64,000 nucleotides of DNA from Cubamyces lactineus (GCA_022376465.1 JACDTU010000002.1:1054001-1118000); one strand, 5' to 3'. Numbered from the stretch's first letter, positions 33,933-46,575 are shown. The notes: generated by a model from the letters alone, not told the origin. A program made the numbers and translations.

Positions 33933-35820
33933 GGTGGTTGGACTTCTTTGTAGATGAGATGCATGTAATGTGACTATAATGGGCTGGCTTTGTGTATGTG
34001 TATGACTAAGTTATTTTATGTGTCTAAGTGTAGAACAAGGTTAATCTGAATCTACTTCAATTGCATCCTCCCTATCTTGTAGCCACTTCTGCAGCCTTGC
34101 ATACTTCAGTTCTCTTGCAAGAGCCTCTGAGACTGGCCAAGGCACTGCATTCCCAATATGCCTTTGAAGCTATGCTTGGGGTGAGCTGTTGGTTCATCAG
34201 GGAGACTGTATTGGTGCACATACTGTTTTGACATTGTTGTCAATGGAGTAGAAGACAAACCAATCTGGGAACCCCTGTGATCTTGCAAGCTCTCTGACTG
34301 TCAAGATTCGCCTACACTGCAAAGCAGTGTTAATCATAGGAGTAAGGTGACTGGTAGACACAACCTACCCAGGGATGAAGAACATAGCTCTGCTTTGCAG
34401 ACGGTTCAACATTGGTGACAGTGGTATGGAACCACTTGGTTGCATTGAGCCTGCCATATAGGCCAGGACGAAAGCCATCCCTTGCAATAGCAGAGTTGGG
34501 ATTAGTGCTATGCCATGGCCAAAGGCGTGCATTGAGTTCTGTGAAAGGTTACTAAGAAGAGAATAATAAGGAAACATGGTGACATACGTCGGTAATCAGC
34601 ATCAGGGGATAGTGGCACATTGATAACCCTGCCCAACATAAGCAAAGCTTCAGCAAGATTAACAGGATGAACCACTCACCTTTCCACTGTAGCTACTGGA
34701 AAAGTTCGGGTGTAGTGTTGCAAGTCATTTGAAGGCTTGCTTCGGCATTTAGCCTGAAATGAAGTGCAAGGTTTGACATGTTTATAGCCAACCACCTCAG
34801 ATGGCCCTTTGAAGCCACAAAAAGGTTTTGCTCTGGGTCCTGCAGTGTCACCCTTGAAGGCAGGTCTTGGGCTATCTGGGGAGACTGATGAAGCCTGGGG
34901 CTGTAGAATTCTTTGGGGATCCTGCCTATACACATGATGATAATCAGCACCTGGCTACTAAGAAGAAGATCTTGAATCTACCAATCAAACTCAGGCAAAT
35001 CACCAATGGCCTCAGTGACTGAGACATACTTGCATGGTGCAGTGCCATTGAGTGTGAGAATGGGCTGGATTGCAGTCTGGTTGGGGAACTTGATCTCAAG
35101 TGCATCCTTGAGAGGAAAGTCATGGGTTGGCTGAGGGAGCTGAGGGAGCTGATGCCCCTGTAAAGCAGCTATCAAGAAGAAGCGTGCCCTTGATTGTGGA
35201 GCTCCATAGTGGGCAGCTTGTAGAAGGCTAAACCGCACTTGGTAGCTATAAGATGTTCAGCAAGCTGCCTGCAGAAAGTCCACCACAACTTACCCCATAG
35301 CCAACAGACATCGGACAAAGAACTTGAGGCCACCCATCTTGATACCTCCTTCCACCCGGTACCTCCCTGCCTGGCGAGCATGGAGATTGTAGCTCAGAAA
35401 GCCACGCACATTCTCAAAGAAGCAGTATTTGGGCTTCAAGAAGTCCACCCAAGAAAGGAGGTTGAGCATCAGATGGCTTTTCCGGTCATTGGCCTTCCGG
35501 AACATGTTCAGATGGGAATGTGGCTGACTGAACTCTATTAGTCAGGGGAAAAAGATGCAATCACAAAGAGTAAGACTCACCATGGGAAACCAGCAACAAG
35601 ACAGTCAATATCACCAGGTCTAGGAGGCGGTGGTAGAGGAGAACCATCCAATAGATTGCAGAAGGAATCCTCAGCTGGATTGAGCTTCCTTAGATGTGTC
35701 TTGACCGCATATTTGTACACCAGGTTAGAACACTGGTTGTATACGATGGTGTCAGGAGAATTCTTCCTGCAACCCAAGGTCAGTGATATATCACTAAGGC
35801 AAAAGCATGGATAGCAAACT
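33722..35820. other. CpG-depleted block over two convergent 3' ends
   Basis: By eye I count about 20 CpG in these 2,100 bp, about one per 105 bp; the flanking DNA often has 4-7 per 60 bp. TpG and CpA are frequent and the block is visibly AT-richer. It begins at the last intron of the giant C1-finger gene, crosses both stop codons, and ends in the middle of the DNA methyltransferase gene, covering most of its catalytic domain. Reading frames and splice sites inside remain intact. The pattern fits long-term cytosine methylation and deamination, or a patch of foreign or converted sequence. Confidence 0.8.
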
Positions 35821-38622
35821 TGAGTGTCAAGGCAGCACTGGGCGTGATTTCTACAGCGTGGGTGAACTTGATGCACCCCACCTCTTCCATAGCCAAGCCG
35901 AAGGCGCCCACACCACCAAAGGGATCAAACGTGCGCAAGATGTTCTGGTTGTCTGAGGCGAAGGTGACAAGCTGCTCGGAACGCAAGTTGTCCTGCCCAA
36001 GACAGCTTGCACAGGCTCGGACGTCGCAGCGCTTCAGCGGAGTCCTCTGTGACCACGGTGAATCAAGAGATGGGAGGTGATACTTGACGAAGAAGTGGTA
36101 GGGTGAGAGATCCAACCAGACCTGAAGGTTGTCGACATCAGTGTACTGGACGACGAAACATGGCTTGATGAGCAGCTGTGCGTCGATCTTGATGGTGTCG
36201 TCGGTGAAGTAGACCTCCCTCTATGCTACAAGGTCAGCGCTGTCCGAGCCTCTACAATACTGAAGGGGTAAATACCTCATGGACTACTCTTTTGTTGTCG
36301 ATGCCCGGCACTGCAGCTGAGAAGTACGTTGACATGCGCCCCAGCAGCTGGAGCTCGACCGTTGCAGTGCCCGCTTGACGAGCGGCTTTCGCGGTGTGGA
36401 TGCGGATGATGCGACCAAGTCCTGCGGGACCCTCGTGCTCGTGGTAGAGGACGTACTCGTCGCGATGATACTTGTGTCCGCCGAACGCGATGCCGTTACG
36501 GACGGTGGTGCAAGTCATCTCGCCGTCTTGCTGGGCTTTGAGGAGGCAGCACGCGCAATTCGAAGGCGGGCCGAGCGCGCTAGCGGTGCTTTCCGCCTTC
36601 GGGTTGATGTCGACGAACGAAGCATCTGTCTCGTTATAGGTGAATCTGTCGGACGAGTCAGTTAACGCACAAGATCGAGAGCGCAGACGCTTACCGGCAG
36701 AAGAAGTCGAGGGGGCCGGGGTTCTCCACAGGTGCCGAAGTAACGCGGGCCTTCCCAAGCACGTTCTTCACGCAGATCAAACTGCACGTAGGCCAGAGGT
36801 AGAGTTCGTGGGGGTCGCAAATTTCTTGCAGGAACGTCTTGGAGCCGTGTTCATACCACTGGACGTGGAGCTTGCGCTCGAGCTGGTCAATGTAGATGAT
36901 CTTGGCAAACCTAGTCCGGAAATTGTCAGCGTCATGACCGAGGCGGCGTTCCCAAGGCGCAAACGTACCAACAGAAGTCAGCCACATGTACGTGTTCGGG
37001 CAGATCCAATGGATTGTCGGGGAGTTTAGGCTTCTTGCGCGGCCCGTAGTCCTGTGCCTCGACTATTATGCAATCACCAACCTGCTAGACGTTGAATTCT
37101 GCGTCATATGCAGAGGAAAAGAGCGCCAACCTCGTAGGTTTGGTCGTCGACGATGACGGCAGCCCAGTATTGGTCGAAAAGTCGTCGGCCAGCAGGGAAT
37201 TTGACGCTGACCTTCTGTTCCGGCACCCTGGCGCGGTGGATCAGCTTGAGCAACTCGGCCGTCATCACGGCTTGCTGCCTCTTCAGGGCCGCTTTTCCGG
37301 GGCGCCTCTGAGGGGGACCCACAACCTTGAGATGTTCGTGGAAAAGGCCCAACGCAAGGCCGTCGATAAGCGGTGATACGTGCGTTGGATTCTGTTTATT
37401 TGGCTGCAAGACCGCTATGTCCAGATTTCCGGACAGGCTAGCGGGATCGATGATTTGAGGAGGAGGAGGGCGCCTCACAGGTTGTGTCGTGGAGCTCGAC
37501 GCTTGAAATTGCCGTTGACTGAGAAGCTCGTGGAGGAACGGACATGAGAGTAGAGATTGCCGGTCTTGTTCTCCATAGCCGTTTAGAACTGTCCAAAGGA
37601 GCGGTATCTAGTGACGATAAGCATATCATCGACGTAGAACGGTACACACATACCGCATCACGGAAGTACTCATCGTATAGGACCTCCCCAGTGAGCTGGT
37701 CCCATGCACTGATGTACGTAGCCGAGAAGTCGGCCATAGACATGGTGGGCTCGGCGATGGCAGTAGAAATGACGACCTGCGCTACGCGATGCGGGCGATA
37801 GAAGTCTTGATGGATGGCACGGTATTTCGTCGATGGCACGCGCAACTCGTACCAGCTGAACTCAGTCTCGAGATACAGCGGACTAGGTCTCGGTGAGTGC
37901 GGTATAATCAATGAACGGATCAATCTCCTACGTACTCGTCGCTCTTCATGTAGTCGATCGTGTAGCGAAATATGGCACTGGTGCGCAGGCGTTGCAACAT
38001 CGATATGTCACTATCGTCCTCGCCGTCCAGGACATCTTCCTGCCCTTCGTCCTCTTCATTGAGAAAGACAGGCGCAACGGCGCCCGCCGCTTCAAAATGA
38101 TGTTTTCCAGACTGGTCAGTGTCTAGAAGCGCCAGCGGGATCATTTCGAACTCGCGTGAAGGATCAAAGACTGAGAAGTCGGAGAGTGCACGTATAGGCT
38201 TCGAGCCCACCGCGCTTTGGTCGCGCTCCAGTGGATCTTCACCGAAAATGAGCGTGTTCGCGCTTTCTCTGACATCTTGTGGCGAGGGGACATAGGATAG
38301 CTCTAGAACGACCCGGGTCAAGACGTGCAGCAACAAGGAGCGAGTGATGTACTAACTAGGCCGTGATGGCCCACCTCGACGCTGCTCCGGCTGTGAGCCT
38401 ATCCTTGGCCGTTTACCGTCTACCTACCAACATCAGATTAGCAGATACAACTATTTGCAGCTAACCGGCGCATACAGAGCGGTTGGATGCCGGGGGTTCT
38501 GTGCTCCCGTACGTTGCTGGCGGTGATGATTCTTGGCTAGATGTATTGAAAGACGCCGAGGGCCCTACGGCCTCCGTTGGGAAGCTGACGTCCCATGCAC
38601 TTGGCCTGTTTCTCTTCGACAT
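34041..38622 (-). CDS. DNMT1-like cytosine-5 DNA methyltransferase (RFTS + BAH + catalytic)
   Basis: Maintenance-type methyltransferase acting on CpG in the nucleus. Seventeen exons: 38622-38466, 38419-38357, 38302-37936, 37882-37654, 37607-37131, 37081-36969, 36910-36695, 36645-36276, 36220-35820, 35766-35581, 35527-35294, 35245-34982, 34925-34680, 34628-34588, 34538-34369, 34316-34224, 34169-34041; 1,251 residues. A basic KRPR nuclear-signal region is followed by an RFTS-like segment (SDFSVFDP, LETEFSWYELRVPSTKYR) and two BAH-like regions. The catalytic domain has motif I (FDPFGGVGAFG), GFPCQPHS with the catalytic Cys near residue 860, FFENVRG, GAPQSRAR, RILTVRELARSQGFPDW and GNAVPWPVSEAL. 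The Cys codon is split by the intron 35528-35580. All motifs are intact. The catalytic half is CpG-poor, the N-terminal half is not. Confidence 0.93.
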
Positions 38623-38923
38623 GAAGTCACAAAGCAAAGCCTGAGCTGCAACAGCGAATGTCGCAGTCAAAGCCAATTCAGTGATAACGGTTCTGCACAA
38701 GAGTCGATGGCACCGCGCGTTATGCTCGTGTCATACATGTTGGGCGCCTATCGACATGTCACTGCGGCATGCCTCCCAGCACAAACTTTGATCTCCCAAC
38801 GCCCTAATATTCCCTAGGCCTCTTGCAGACCTGGGCATAAGTAGCACCGCCTACTTCCAAACCCAGGCTGGAGGTGCCTGCAAGCATATCATAGCTAGAT
38901 AGTACAATTCATGGCGTCACGGT

Positions 38924-39322
38924 CTATTGTGGTCCTATGCTCCTACGTCCCCGCTTTCGTTTCCCTGCCTGTAAATTTACATCTCGAACAATGCATGCTC
39001 CCAAGAACAGGCCAATCGCAGATAGCCCTAATACGACCAGGAGAGTGGGAATGCGAATTGCCCACTCTCGTGATGGGAACCATGCATGTACCGGACTCGA
39101 GTCAACTAGGAAAGGCTGGCCGTGCAGGATGTTCAGACAATGCGGATATCAAGCAGCGGCTGAAGCTCACTCACTAGTAGCAGGGTCCATACAGTGTAGT
39201 ACAAGAAGACAAACGCGACGAGCAATAGTAGCAGGCTCCCATGAGCTCTGTCGCTCAAGGCCTGCGATGTTCCAGCTCAAATGTCAGTGGGATGCAATAC
39301 TCGCTTGGGAACTTCCTACCAT
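38924..39322 (-). CDS. DPM2: Dolichol-phosphate-mannose synthase subunit Dpm2
   Basis: Small ER membrane protein that stabilises dolichol-phosphate-mannose synthase, needed for N-glycans, O-mannose and GPI anchors. Exons: 39322-39320 (ATG only), 39261-39175, 39115-38924; 93 residues, close to the family size of 80-90. Seen: two membrane helices, the first ending FLYYTVWTLLLPFLVDSS, the family signature, then REWAIRIPTLLVVLGLSAIG and a basic tail. ATG is followed at once by GTAGGA; a 58-nt intron with a CTGAC branch site ends in CGCAG before GCC TTG AGC GAC, giving MALSDRAHGS. The longer unspliced frames do not start in phase. Divergent from OST3, 221 bp apart. Confidence 0.87.
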
Positions 39323-39543
39323 ATTCACTAGCTGCTATTTGAAGAGCCTCTGTCAGCTTTCTCCTGGTTCACTGGCATACCGCCCGAGCGCACTGCGAGA
39401 GAGCGCCGATGGAAGACTATGAATAGACAGCAGCGATCACCGACGCGCCCTCAAGCGCTCACAAGGACACGTCGCGTACCGCGCGCAGTCCGCCGTGGCC
39501 ACTTTAGTCCTGTCCCTTCCCCCCCTCCTCTCCTCATCTGGCC
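39323..39543. promoter_or_regulatory. Divergent promoter, DPM2 / OST3
   Basis: These 221 bp separate the start codons of two ER glycosylation genes. A pyrimidine-rich run just before the OST3 ATG (39510-39540) resembles basidiomycete core promoters. Shared regulation is plausible but inferred. Confidence 0.5.
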
Positions 39544-40774
39544 ATGCTGCTCCTCCCCATCCTCGCTCTTTTATCTATTCCTTTCTGCATTGCGGCATCC
39601 ACACAGTCTGCGCACGAGAAGCTCGTGAAGCTCGCTGCTGCTAACAATGGCGTCATTAAGCTAGACGAGAACACCTACAACCTCATAACGTCCCCCAACC
39701 GGAACTGGTCCGCGAGCATCCACTTCACCGCTCTTGATCCCAGGCGGAGATGCGCACCTTGCAAGTGAGCGGAAATATGACCCAAATCTAGTTGCTATAA
39801 CTCATTATATTGCTACGCGCCGTGTAGAGAGTTCGACCCCGCATTCAACGCGGTCGCAAAGGCATGGACGAAGGTGCCAGTAGAGGACAGGGACTCCCAC
39901 TTCTTTGCCACCGTAGACTTTGACAACGCAATGGGAGTGTTCCAAAAGGTACGCGGGCGGGAATACACTCCCAGGCATCGAGCTGATCCCCAGACTGAAC
40001 ATAGCTTGGCCTGCAAACCGCGCCTGTTGTGCATATCCACCCGGCGACGGAAGGCCCTCGTCGCCCCGCTAGCGGGAGGACGACCCCCATCATCTATGAC
40101 TTCGCGAAGTATGTCCTCGCACTGTCTGTCCCAGGGCTCTGTGCTGACCCTCTTTCTCAGCGGCTTCGACGCTGGCCCGCTCGCCGAACAGCTCTCTCAG
40201 TTCACCCCGGTCCCCATCCCGTACAAGACCCCGATCGACTGGCCCCGCATCGGCACGACCGCCGGCGTGCTCCTCATCATCGCGTCCGGCATCCGCGCCT
40301 TCCTCCCCGTCCTCCGTTCGCGGTGGGTCTGGGCGGCGGGCATCGTGCTCACCTCGCTCGTGATGACGTCGGGCTTCATGTTCGTCCGCATCCGCGGTAT
40401 GCCCCCGAGCGGCGCGAACGGACAGTGGATCGCGGCCGGGTTCCAAAACCAGTTCGGCCAGGAGGTCCACGTCGTCTCGTTCATTTGTGAGTCTCGTCGC
40501 TCTCGCCCAACTTGGTGGGGTACTGAGTATATTGCAGACGGTCTCCTCGCGGCTTCATTCCTCATGCTCACTCTGATCACGCCCTACCAAACGAACCCCG
40601 CACGCCAGCGGCTCCAGGTCTACCTCTGGTCAGCGGTTATCTTGGTCATGTTCTCTGTCCTCGTTTCGCTCTTCCGCGTGAAGAACAGAGGTGCGCCATT
40701 CTGTCACGCTCCAACGTTCAGGAATGAGGAATTGATGGTATTTGACAGGATATCCGTTCAAGCTCTTGCTATGA
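39544..40774 (+). CDS. OST3: Oligosaccharyltransferase thioredoxin subunit Ost3/Ost6
   Basis: ER membrane subunit of oligosaccharyltransferase; its lumenal thioredoxin domain holds Cys-containing acceptor proteins during N-glycosylation. Exons: 39544-39764, 39828-39948, 40005-40108, 40161-40486, 40538-40690, 40749-40774; 316 residues, the family length. Seen: a signal peptide (MLLLPILALLSIPFCIAAS), the CxxC redox motif CAPC near residue 72, ATVDFDNAMGVFQKLGLQTA, and four C-terminal membrane segments including GTTAGVLLIIASGIR and GLLAASFLMLTLITPY. Ost3 and Ost6 cannot be told apart here. Confidence 0.94.
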
Positions 40775-40971
40775 GCTGTAGAGCAGGGCATGTAATAAGA
40801 GTGTTCCGAGTATCTATAGTCGATGCGTGATGCGTGGAAGGACGTGTGCGAAAGCATTCGGAAGGAGGCGACCAATATACCAGTCTCAAAACGGCACCAG
40901 CATGCGGATACATACGAGAGTGAAAGTGCAGATAGCTTCGCAAACAAAAGGACGGAGGGTAGGGTAAATGC

Positions 40972-43900
40972 CTAACTACTGCCCGCGCCCGCTTCCTGTG
41001 AGAAGACGTCGACATAACGGCTGCGTACATTCCGTTTCGCGGCCGGTCTTGCCCTACCCGCGGGAGGGGGGCCTCCACCAAGGGGCGGAGGTGTTCCAGT
41101 CGGCGGCATAGGCGACGGAGGGGCGGATGGCCCGTCCGCGTCGCTGGGGACAAGGTTCGAGCGGACACGGGGCGGGGGTGCTCTACGAGGGGGCTCCCCA
41201 GTGATGTCGATGGGATGAGCAGTGGCTGGGCGGGCGGGAGGCGGGCCAAGAGGCGAGGGCGGCGGCATTGCGCCGAACGACCGGCCAGGTGACGCAGTCT
41301 GTGCTCGAGGGGGAGGTGGTGGGGGCGAGGGTTTCGCCGCTTCTGCGGCAGACTATAGACAATGATGAGCTATGGACATGTACGGCAGGGCGCCTCGACT
41401 TACGTTCTTGTTGACCCATCGCTTGAGCTCCTTGTCATAGTAGAAGGAGGACTCCTCGCCCAGGTTAGCCTTCACCGGCGCTGGCGTAGTTTCTCCGCGG
41501 CGCCACAGCTTGCTGAGCCAGCCGCTGGACGTGCTCTGCTTCACCTCTGCAGTGGGACTCAGCATTGCGTGCCAAATCCAGTTGGACAACGGGACATACC
41601 TTGCTTTGCCGGCTGTGCAGACTTCGCCTCTTCCTTTGCAGCGGCGCTCTCGGGTGCATCGCCGTTCTCCGCCTTCTCCGTTTTCTTTGGCTTCAATGAA
41701 GAATTACCCAGGCCCAGGTCGTCTTCCTCCTCCTCTTCGATGCTGTGCTCCGAAGGACGTGGTAGGGGACTGCCCTGCTGCTTAGTCGCGGTGGGCGTCA
41801 TAGACAACATAGGGTCATCCATCAATGACACAAAGCCGGAGCCGGAAGTCGAAGATGACGGCTGGTCGTCGCTGTTACCAAACGTCGTCGCGGTGGGTGT
41901 CGCGGCGTCCGAGTCCGATGCCCCCCACCACGAGCCAGCGCTAGGGGGTTTTGAGTGCCCGAAACCTGACACGTCGGCGTGGGAACCACTCTCAGGTCTG
42001 AGGTGGTCAGAGCCCTGCGATGGGACGTAGCCATACCCGTTCCCATACGGACTCCGTGCCTGCCCATAGGACGAAGCGTCAGCGAACGTCGCGGCGCTTG
42101 CAGACGCAACTCGAGCCACGGGCGATCCTGTACGCTGGAAAGGACGTACGTAGTCCATTGCAGAGGAAGCTCTGCTGATGGGGAATTGCGACCGGGAAGG
42201 GGGACGTGCGCCCATCGCAGAGCCGCTGCGGAACGGTGGGGCATGATTTGGAACCTCTGTGAGATCCGTGACGGACTGATGGGGAGACGGGTGGGCAGAC
42301 GACGTCGTCGAAGAAATGGAACTGTAGTTCGCGAAGGGCCCACTGTATGACTGCTGTTGCGCCATTCCCTTCGACTCTTCTGGCCGCGGAGAGTCGCCTT
42401 CGCCAGCAATGAACTTAGTGAAGCGTCCCTCGAGCCAGTTCCCAATACTGTCAAGACTTGGCTTGGCCATCTTGCCAGGTATCCACGACCCCGACTTGTC
42501 CAACTGTGGTGCCGCAGTCAAACGGTCAGAGAGACCCTTGAGCTGCTCAACGAATGTCATGTTAATGTATGGAGCACCACGATTGAGGCAGCTCGTGATG
42601 GCTTCACAGTATCTGCATCCTAGTGGTTAGCCGATGCACTACAGGATCTGCGGTAAACCTACCGGTTAGCCAACTGTACGTGTCCGATTTCCGCCAAGCA
42701 TGTAGCACGGAGAAGCCGGTACGGCTGCAGATGGGGCAATCCCGCGAAAGGCTCCTGCCCTTTGGCCGGAGTAGCTAGCGACATCGCGAACTCCGCAATT
42801 TCCGAGAGGATTATCGGATCAGGGTCCTTGTAGTACGTGGCAGAGACGCTTGGCGAAGGGCTACCAAGCAGAGTAAGTCGGGGGTGGCTGCCAAGACCAC
42901 CTAATGGGAACGTCTGAGGAGACAGTAGATAGCTATCGTATGCTCAGTAGAAGCCCCGATGACATAGTAAGGGGACGCTCACCATGCATGCGCGGCCTCA
43001 ACCCACTGGTGCGCAGAAAGTTGATCTCCGAGAGCGGTGAGAGCAGCAGAGCAGTCCGGCGTCATCGGATTGGAGAGGATCATAGCGGCCGTCTTTGCCC
43101 AGTTCGCGAGTACATCCTGAGGGATGTTCAGAGGCTGGATGACTGGGAAGTTGGGTGTCATCGGTGTGATTGACAGTTGGGGTTGCGGGATCTGCAAAGT
43201 CTGCGGGTGTTGAATGAGTGTGCTAGGGGCAACGAGCTCCTGGACTGCAAGATAATGAGTTATGATTATGGTACACGATGCGAGTGAAGCTCGACTCACC
43301 AGCAGCGGCACCGTTGCCTCCAAACAGACTGTAGGCAACACGCAGGGACTCCCGCCCCTCGACAGCCTCTTCACCGTGCCCGCTGCTCTTGGCAAGTTCT
43401 GCGCGAACCCACTCCGTCACAACCTCCTTCCATGTCTCCTTGTCGATGCTGCTCGCAATAACCAGGGCGTGGGGCCACAGCTTCTCGTCAGCCGCATAAT
43501 GACATGCTCCCCGGCGGTCGCCCTTGGCCAGGAGCTCTTGGATCTTGTCCAGCTGGGACGACCGCACTACAGTAGTAGCAATGGTATGGTCCTGCGTGTT
43601 CGGCAGTGCGGAACCAAGGGGGTACTGAGAAGTAGCCAAGAGATCGGAAGACGATGCTGGGATCATTGTCGACGAGCCCGACAGACCGTCCGCTTTAGAC
43701 AGTGTCTCGCTGAGATCCGGCAGTAACGCAGCGCGAACAGCAGCATCTATCTCGGCACTATGGACAAAGCATCAGCCCAGGATCTTCCGCAAAAACTAAA
43801 ATAAAAACAAATAAAATGAAGACCAACCTGCCACTTAGACGCCCATCGTTCTCCACCATAGCTTTGAGCAGTAGCACCAAGACGCGCTTTGCTTCAGCCC

Positions 43901-46575
43901 GACTCCTGTCTACACTACCAGCGGGGTGATATCCGAGGCCGCTCTTGATCTCCTCCGCACGCTCCTCCAGGTACTTGACCACCCGAGCTTTCTTGGTTTT
44001 GAGCTGGGTAGCCCCGGTACGCACAAGGCTTGAAGTGGGCGAACCTGGGTCGGAGAACAGCGGCCCAGGATACGACGCGGCGGAGGTGTCCAACGCGGAC
44101 TCCGGAATGACCTTGTTCAGCAGGTGGATCTTGATGTCAGTCGACTGCCGTGCGGAGAGCGCAACGTCGAAACCTGTGTTCATGGACGCGCCATGGAAGC
44201 AAGTGACCAGCTTGCCCCCAAAGCCGAAACTGATTACGGGTACTCGAGCAGAAGTACGCCCAAGAGGGTCATTCGTGCCCAGTAACGAAGGTGAAGGGGC
44301 GTAGGTGGAGTGCACAGGGGCAGCAAGAGTGACAACTTGTCCTCCCAGACGATCGTAGCTTGCTGCAGGGGGTGCATACGCGTTGCTCTGAGCAGGCAGC
44401 GCAAAGCTGCTGTAGGTGTGCTCGCTGGACTGACGAGCGGGGTACCTAGACGGCGCGTAAGGGTCGGGCACTGAAGAGGTTGAGAACGCGGAGCCGTTCG
44501 ACACGGTGCGAGTGTGCGCGTTAGATGTCCCAGCTGTACGATCTGTAGGCGCATATGGATCATATACACCTTGCTTCGGCGCATTGACGGAGCGAACAGA
44601 ACCTGCTGGAGATGCCGCTCGTGTAGCATCCGGGACGTACTGGGGCTCGTAGGCATTCGAAAGCGTCGATCGACGGGATTGGCTGGAAAGCGGTCTACTT
44701 GGAGGAGGGGCGGCCATAGAGGTCGAAGCTTTCCGAGGTGGGGGTTCGTACGCATGCACTGAGCTACCTTGCACGGAACGCATTGAGGAGGCGCCCGGAG
44801 ATTTGGCTCTATCTGTCTCTTCTGCCTTCGGTGAGGGCGCATATGGGCTACTGCCGTAGGACGCAGCCTGGGCTGGAGGCGGAGAGATACTCGTTGCCAT
44901 TGCAGCTTTGGTGGGCGACTTGGATCTCTCCGGCGACGAAGGCCCGTAGCGGATGGGTGATGCGTGGCCCGCTTCCTTTGTCCAACTACGCGTAGCAGAT
45001 ACGGGCGACCTGATCGCCCTCGGGGGTGATGACGGCGGGGAGGCAGGCGTGCCATTGCCCATAAAGCCATGGGATGCTGCGAGCGGGGTATTGTCCTCAG
45101 GATCTAGCTCGTCAGCGTCAGGCGGCGATGCAACCCTAGCGGCTGGTGAGACCGGAGCAGCTGGTATAGTAGCGAAATCCTCGGAAGGCTGAGGGCTACG
45201 GGCTTGAGGAGGCCCGCTCGAATGCCCCAGTTGTGACCGGTCGGAATAGCTAGGAGAGTAATCCGGCTGAGGAGGAAAATCCGACGCTGTATCTACATGG
45301 CCTGCACCTGTCGGACTGCCCCCGACAGCACCAACATCGAAGGGTGTATGTCCGGCCCCATTACTGCCGGGGTGATACGGCGGTGCGTACGCCGAAGGCT
45401 GAACTGTGCCGTTGGTGCGAGACGGCGCGTACGGCCCGGGTTGGTATTGGGATGTCTCAGCACGAGCGGAGGGGTGGGTATCACGACGGGGAGGGGCATA
45501 AGGGTCTGTCTTCCTAGGAGGACCCTGAGGAGGGGGAAGAGTGGGTTGCGACACCTGCGTTCCAAAGGTGGCCTTTGGAGGTGACATTGGCGGCGGGGTA
45601 TTGAATGTCTGCGGAGGTGAGACCGGCACATGCTTTGGCGCCTTGATGGGAGGTAATGGCGGATCGTATGCGTTTAGCTTCTTGGGACGATAAGGAGCTA
45701 CCGTGACTGCTGGAGGTGCCGAAGGGGGAGGGGCTTCTGCCAAAGGTGCTGGTGGGGGCGGGATTGCGACGGAGTGGTTGGTCTGCACTGTAGGCGGTGG
45801 TGGGCTGAACGCGTATGAGGCCTGTTGGGGGGCAGGTTCGTAGGACGTGGGAGCGGTAACGTGCGACGGCTTGTATGGGTCGTACGGAGAGGCCGTAGTG
45901 GCACGCGCGGGAGGGTCGTAACTTGACTTGGGCTGGCTGGGCTTGTAGGGGTCATAAGCAGAAGACGAATACGTTGTGGGCTGTGTAGCAGGGGCAGTAT
46001 GTTGGACCGTGTTCGCTGGTGCGTATGGCGACTCATGCTGCCCATACGCCGGAGCATACGACTGAGGTGCGTATGTCTGAGACGTGTATGTCTGGGGAGC
46101 GTACGTCGGGGGGGCGTAACTGTTTACCTGCGACTGACTTGGCTCATATGCTAAAGGTCTTGCATGAGAAGCAATCGAAAGTTGTATCACCGAATTTCTC
46201 ACCATTTGTCGGCGCGGGGGCCTGACCATACTGCCCGTAAGACGCATATGTGCCATTCTGCGAGGCATATGAAGAATGCTCCTGGTATGTCGAGGTATAC
46301 GTGTTCGTAGCAGGCGCGCCGTACGAGTACGTCTGCTGCCCGGCAGGATCGTACCACGGTTGCTGGGCCTCCTGTTGAACCGCGACGGCATTTTCTGCTC
46401 CACCCACGGGGAAGTCGTCCGTAGCTGAGCCAAAGAGGTCCGAGACAGCGTCGGCGGCCGCGACGGCCCCATTCGAGTGGTCCTGAGGGTCGTCCCCACC
46501 AAGCGCGACAGCGAAAGGGTCGCTCGCAGCGTCCGCTGCACCAAAGAGAGACGCGGCCTCGCCGGCGGTGGTCAT
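40972..46575 (-). CDS. SEC16: COPII coat assembly protein Sec16
   Basis: Large scaffold that organises ER exit sites and binds COPII subunits. Exons: 46575-46203, 46150-43828, 43757-43300, 43244-42983, 42932-42663, 42612-41600, 41546-41404, 41352-40972; 1,740 residues. The N-terminal half is disordered, rich in Pro/Tyr/Ser, with repeated YAP units (near 46050-46110) and YDPYKPS units (near 45860-45970). The central domain starts at FGFGGKLVTCFHGASMNTGF; the helical ACE1 region follows, with LLAKGDRRGACHYAADEKLW typical of the family. The C-terminal conserved patch reads FYYDKELKRWVNK, then a Pro-rich stretch ending KRNVRSRYVDVF, the family terminus. No frame damage. Confidence 0.95.

Noticed and set aside
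35575..35600. Apparent loss of the DNMT catalytic cysteine (reads GFPW).
   Set aside because: It is an artefact of reading through an intron; correct splicing gives GFPCQ.
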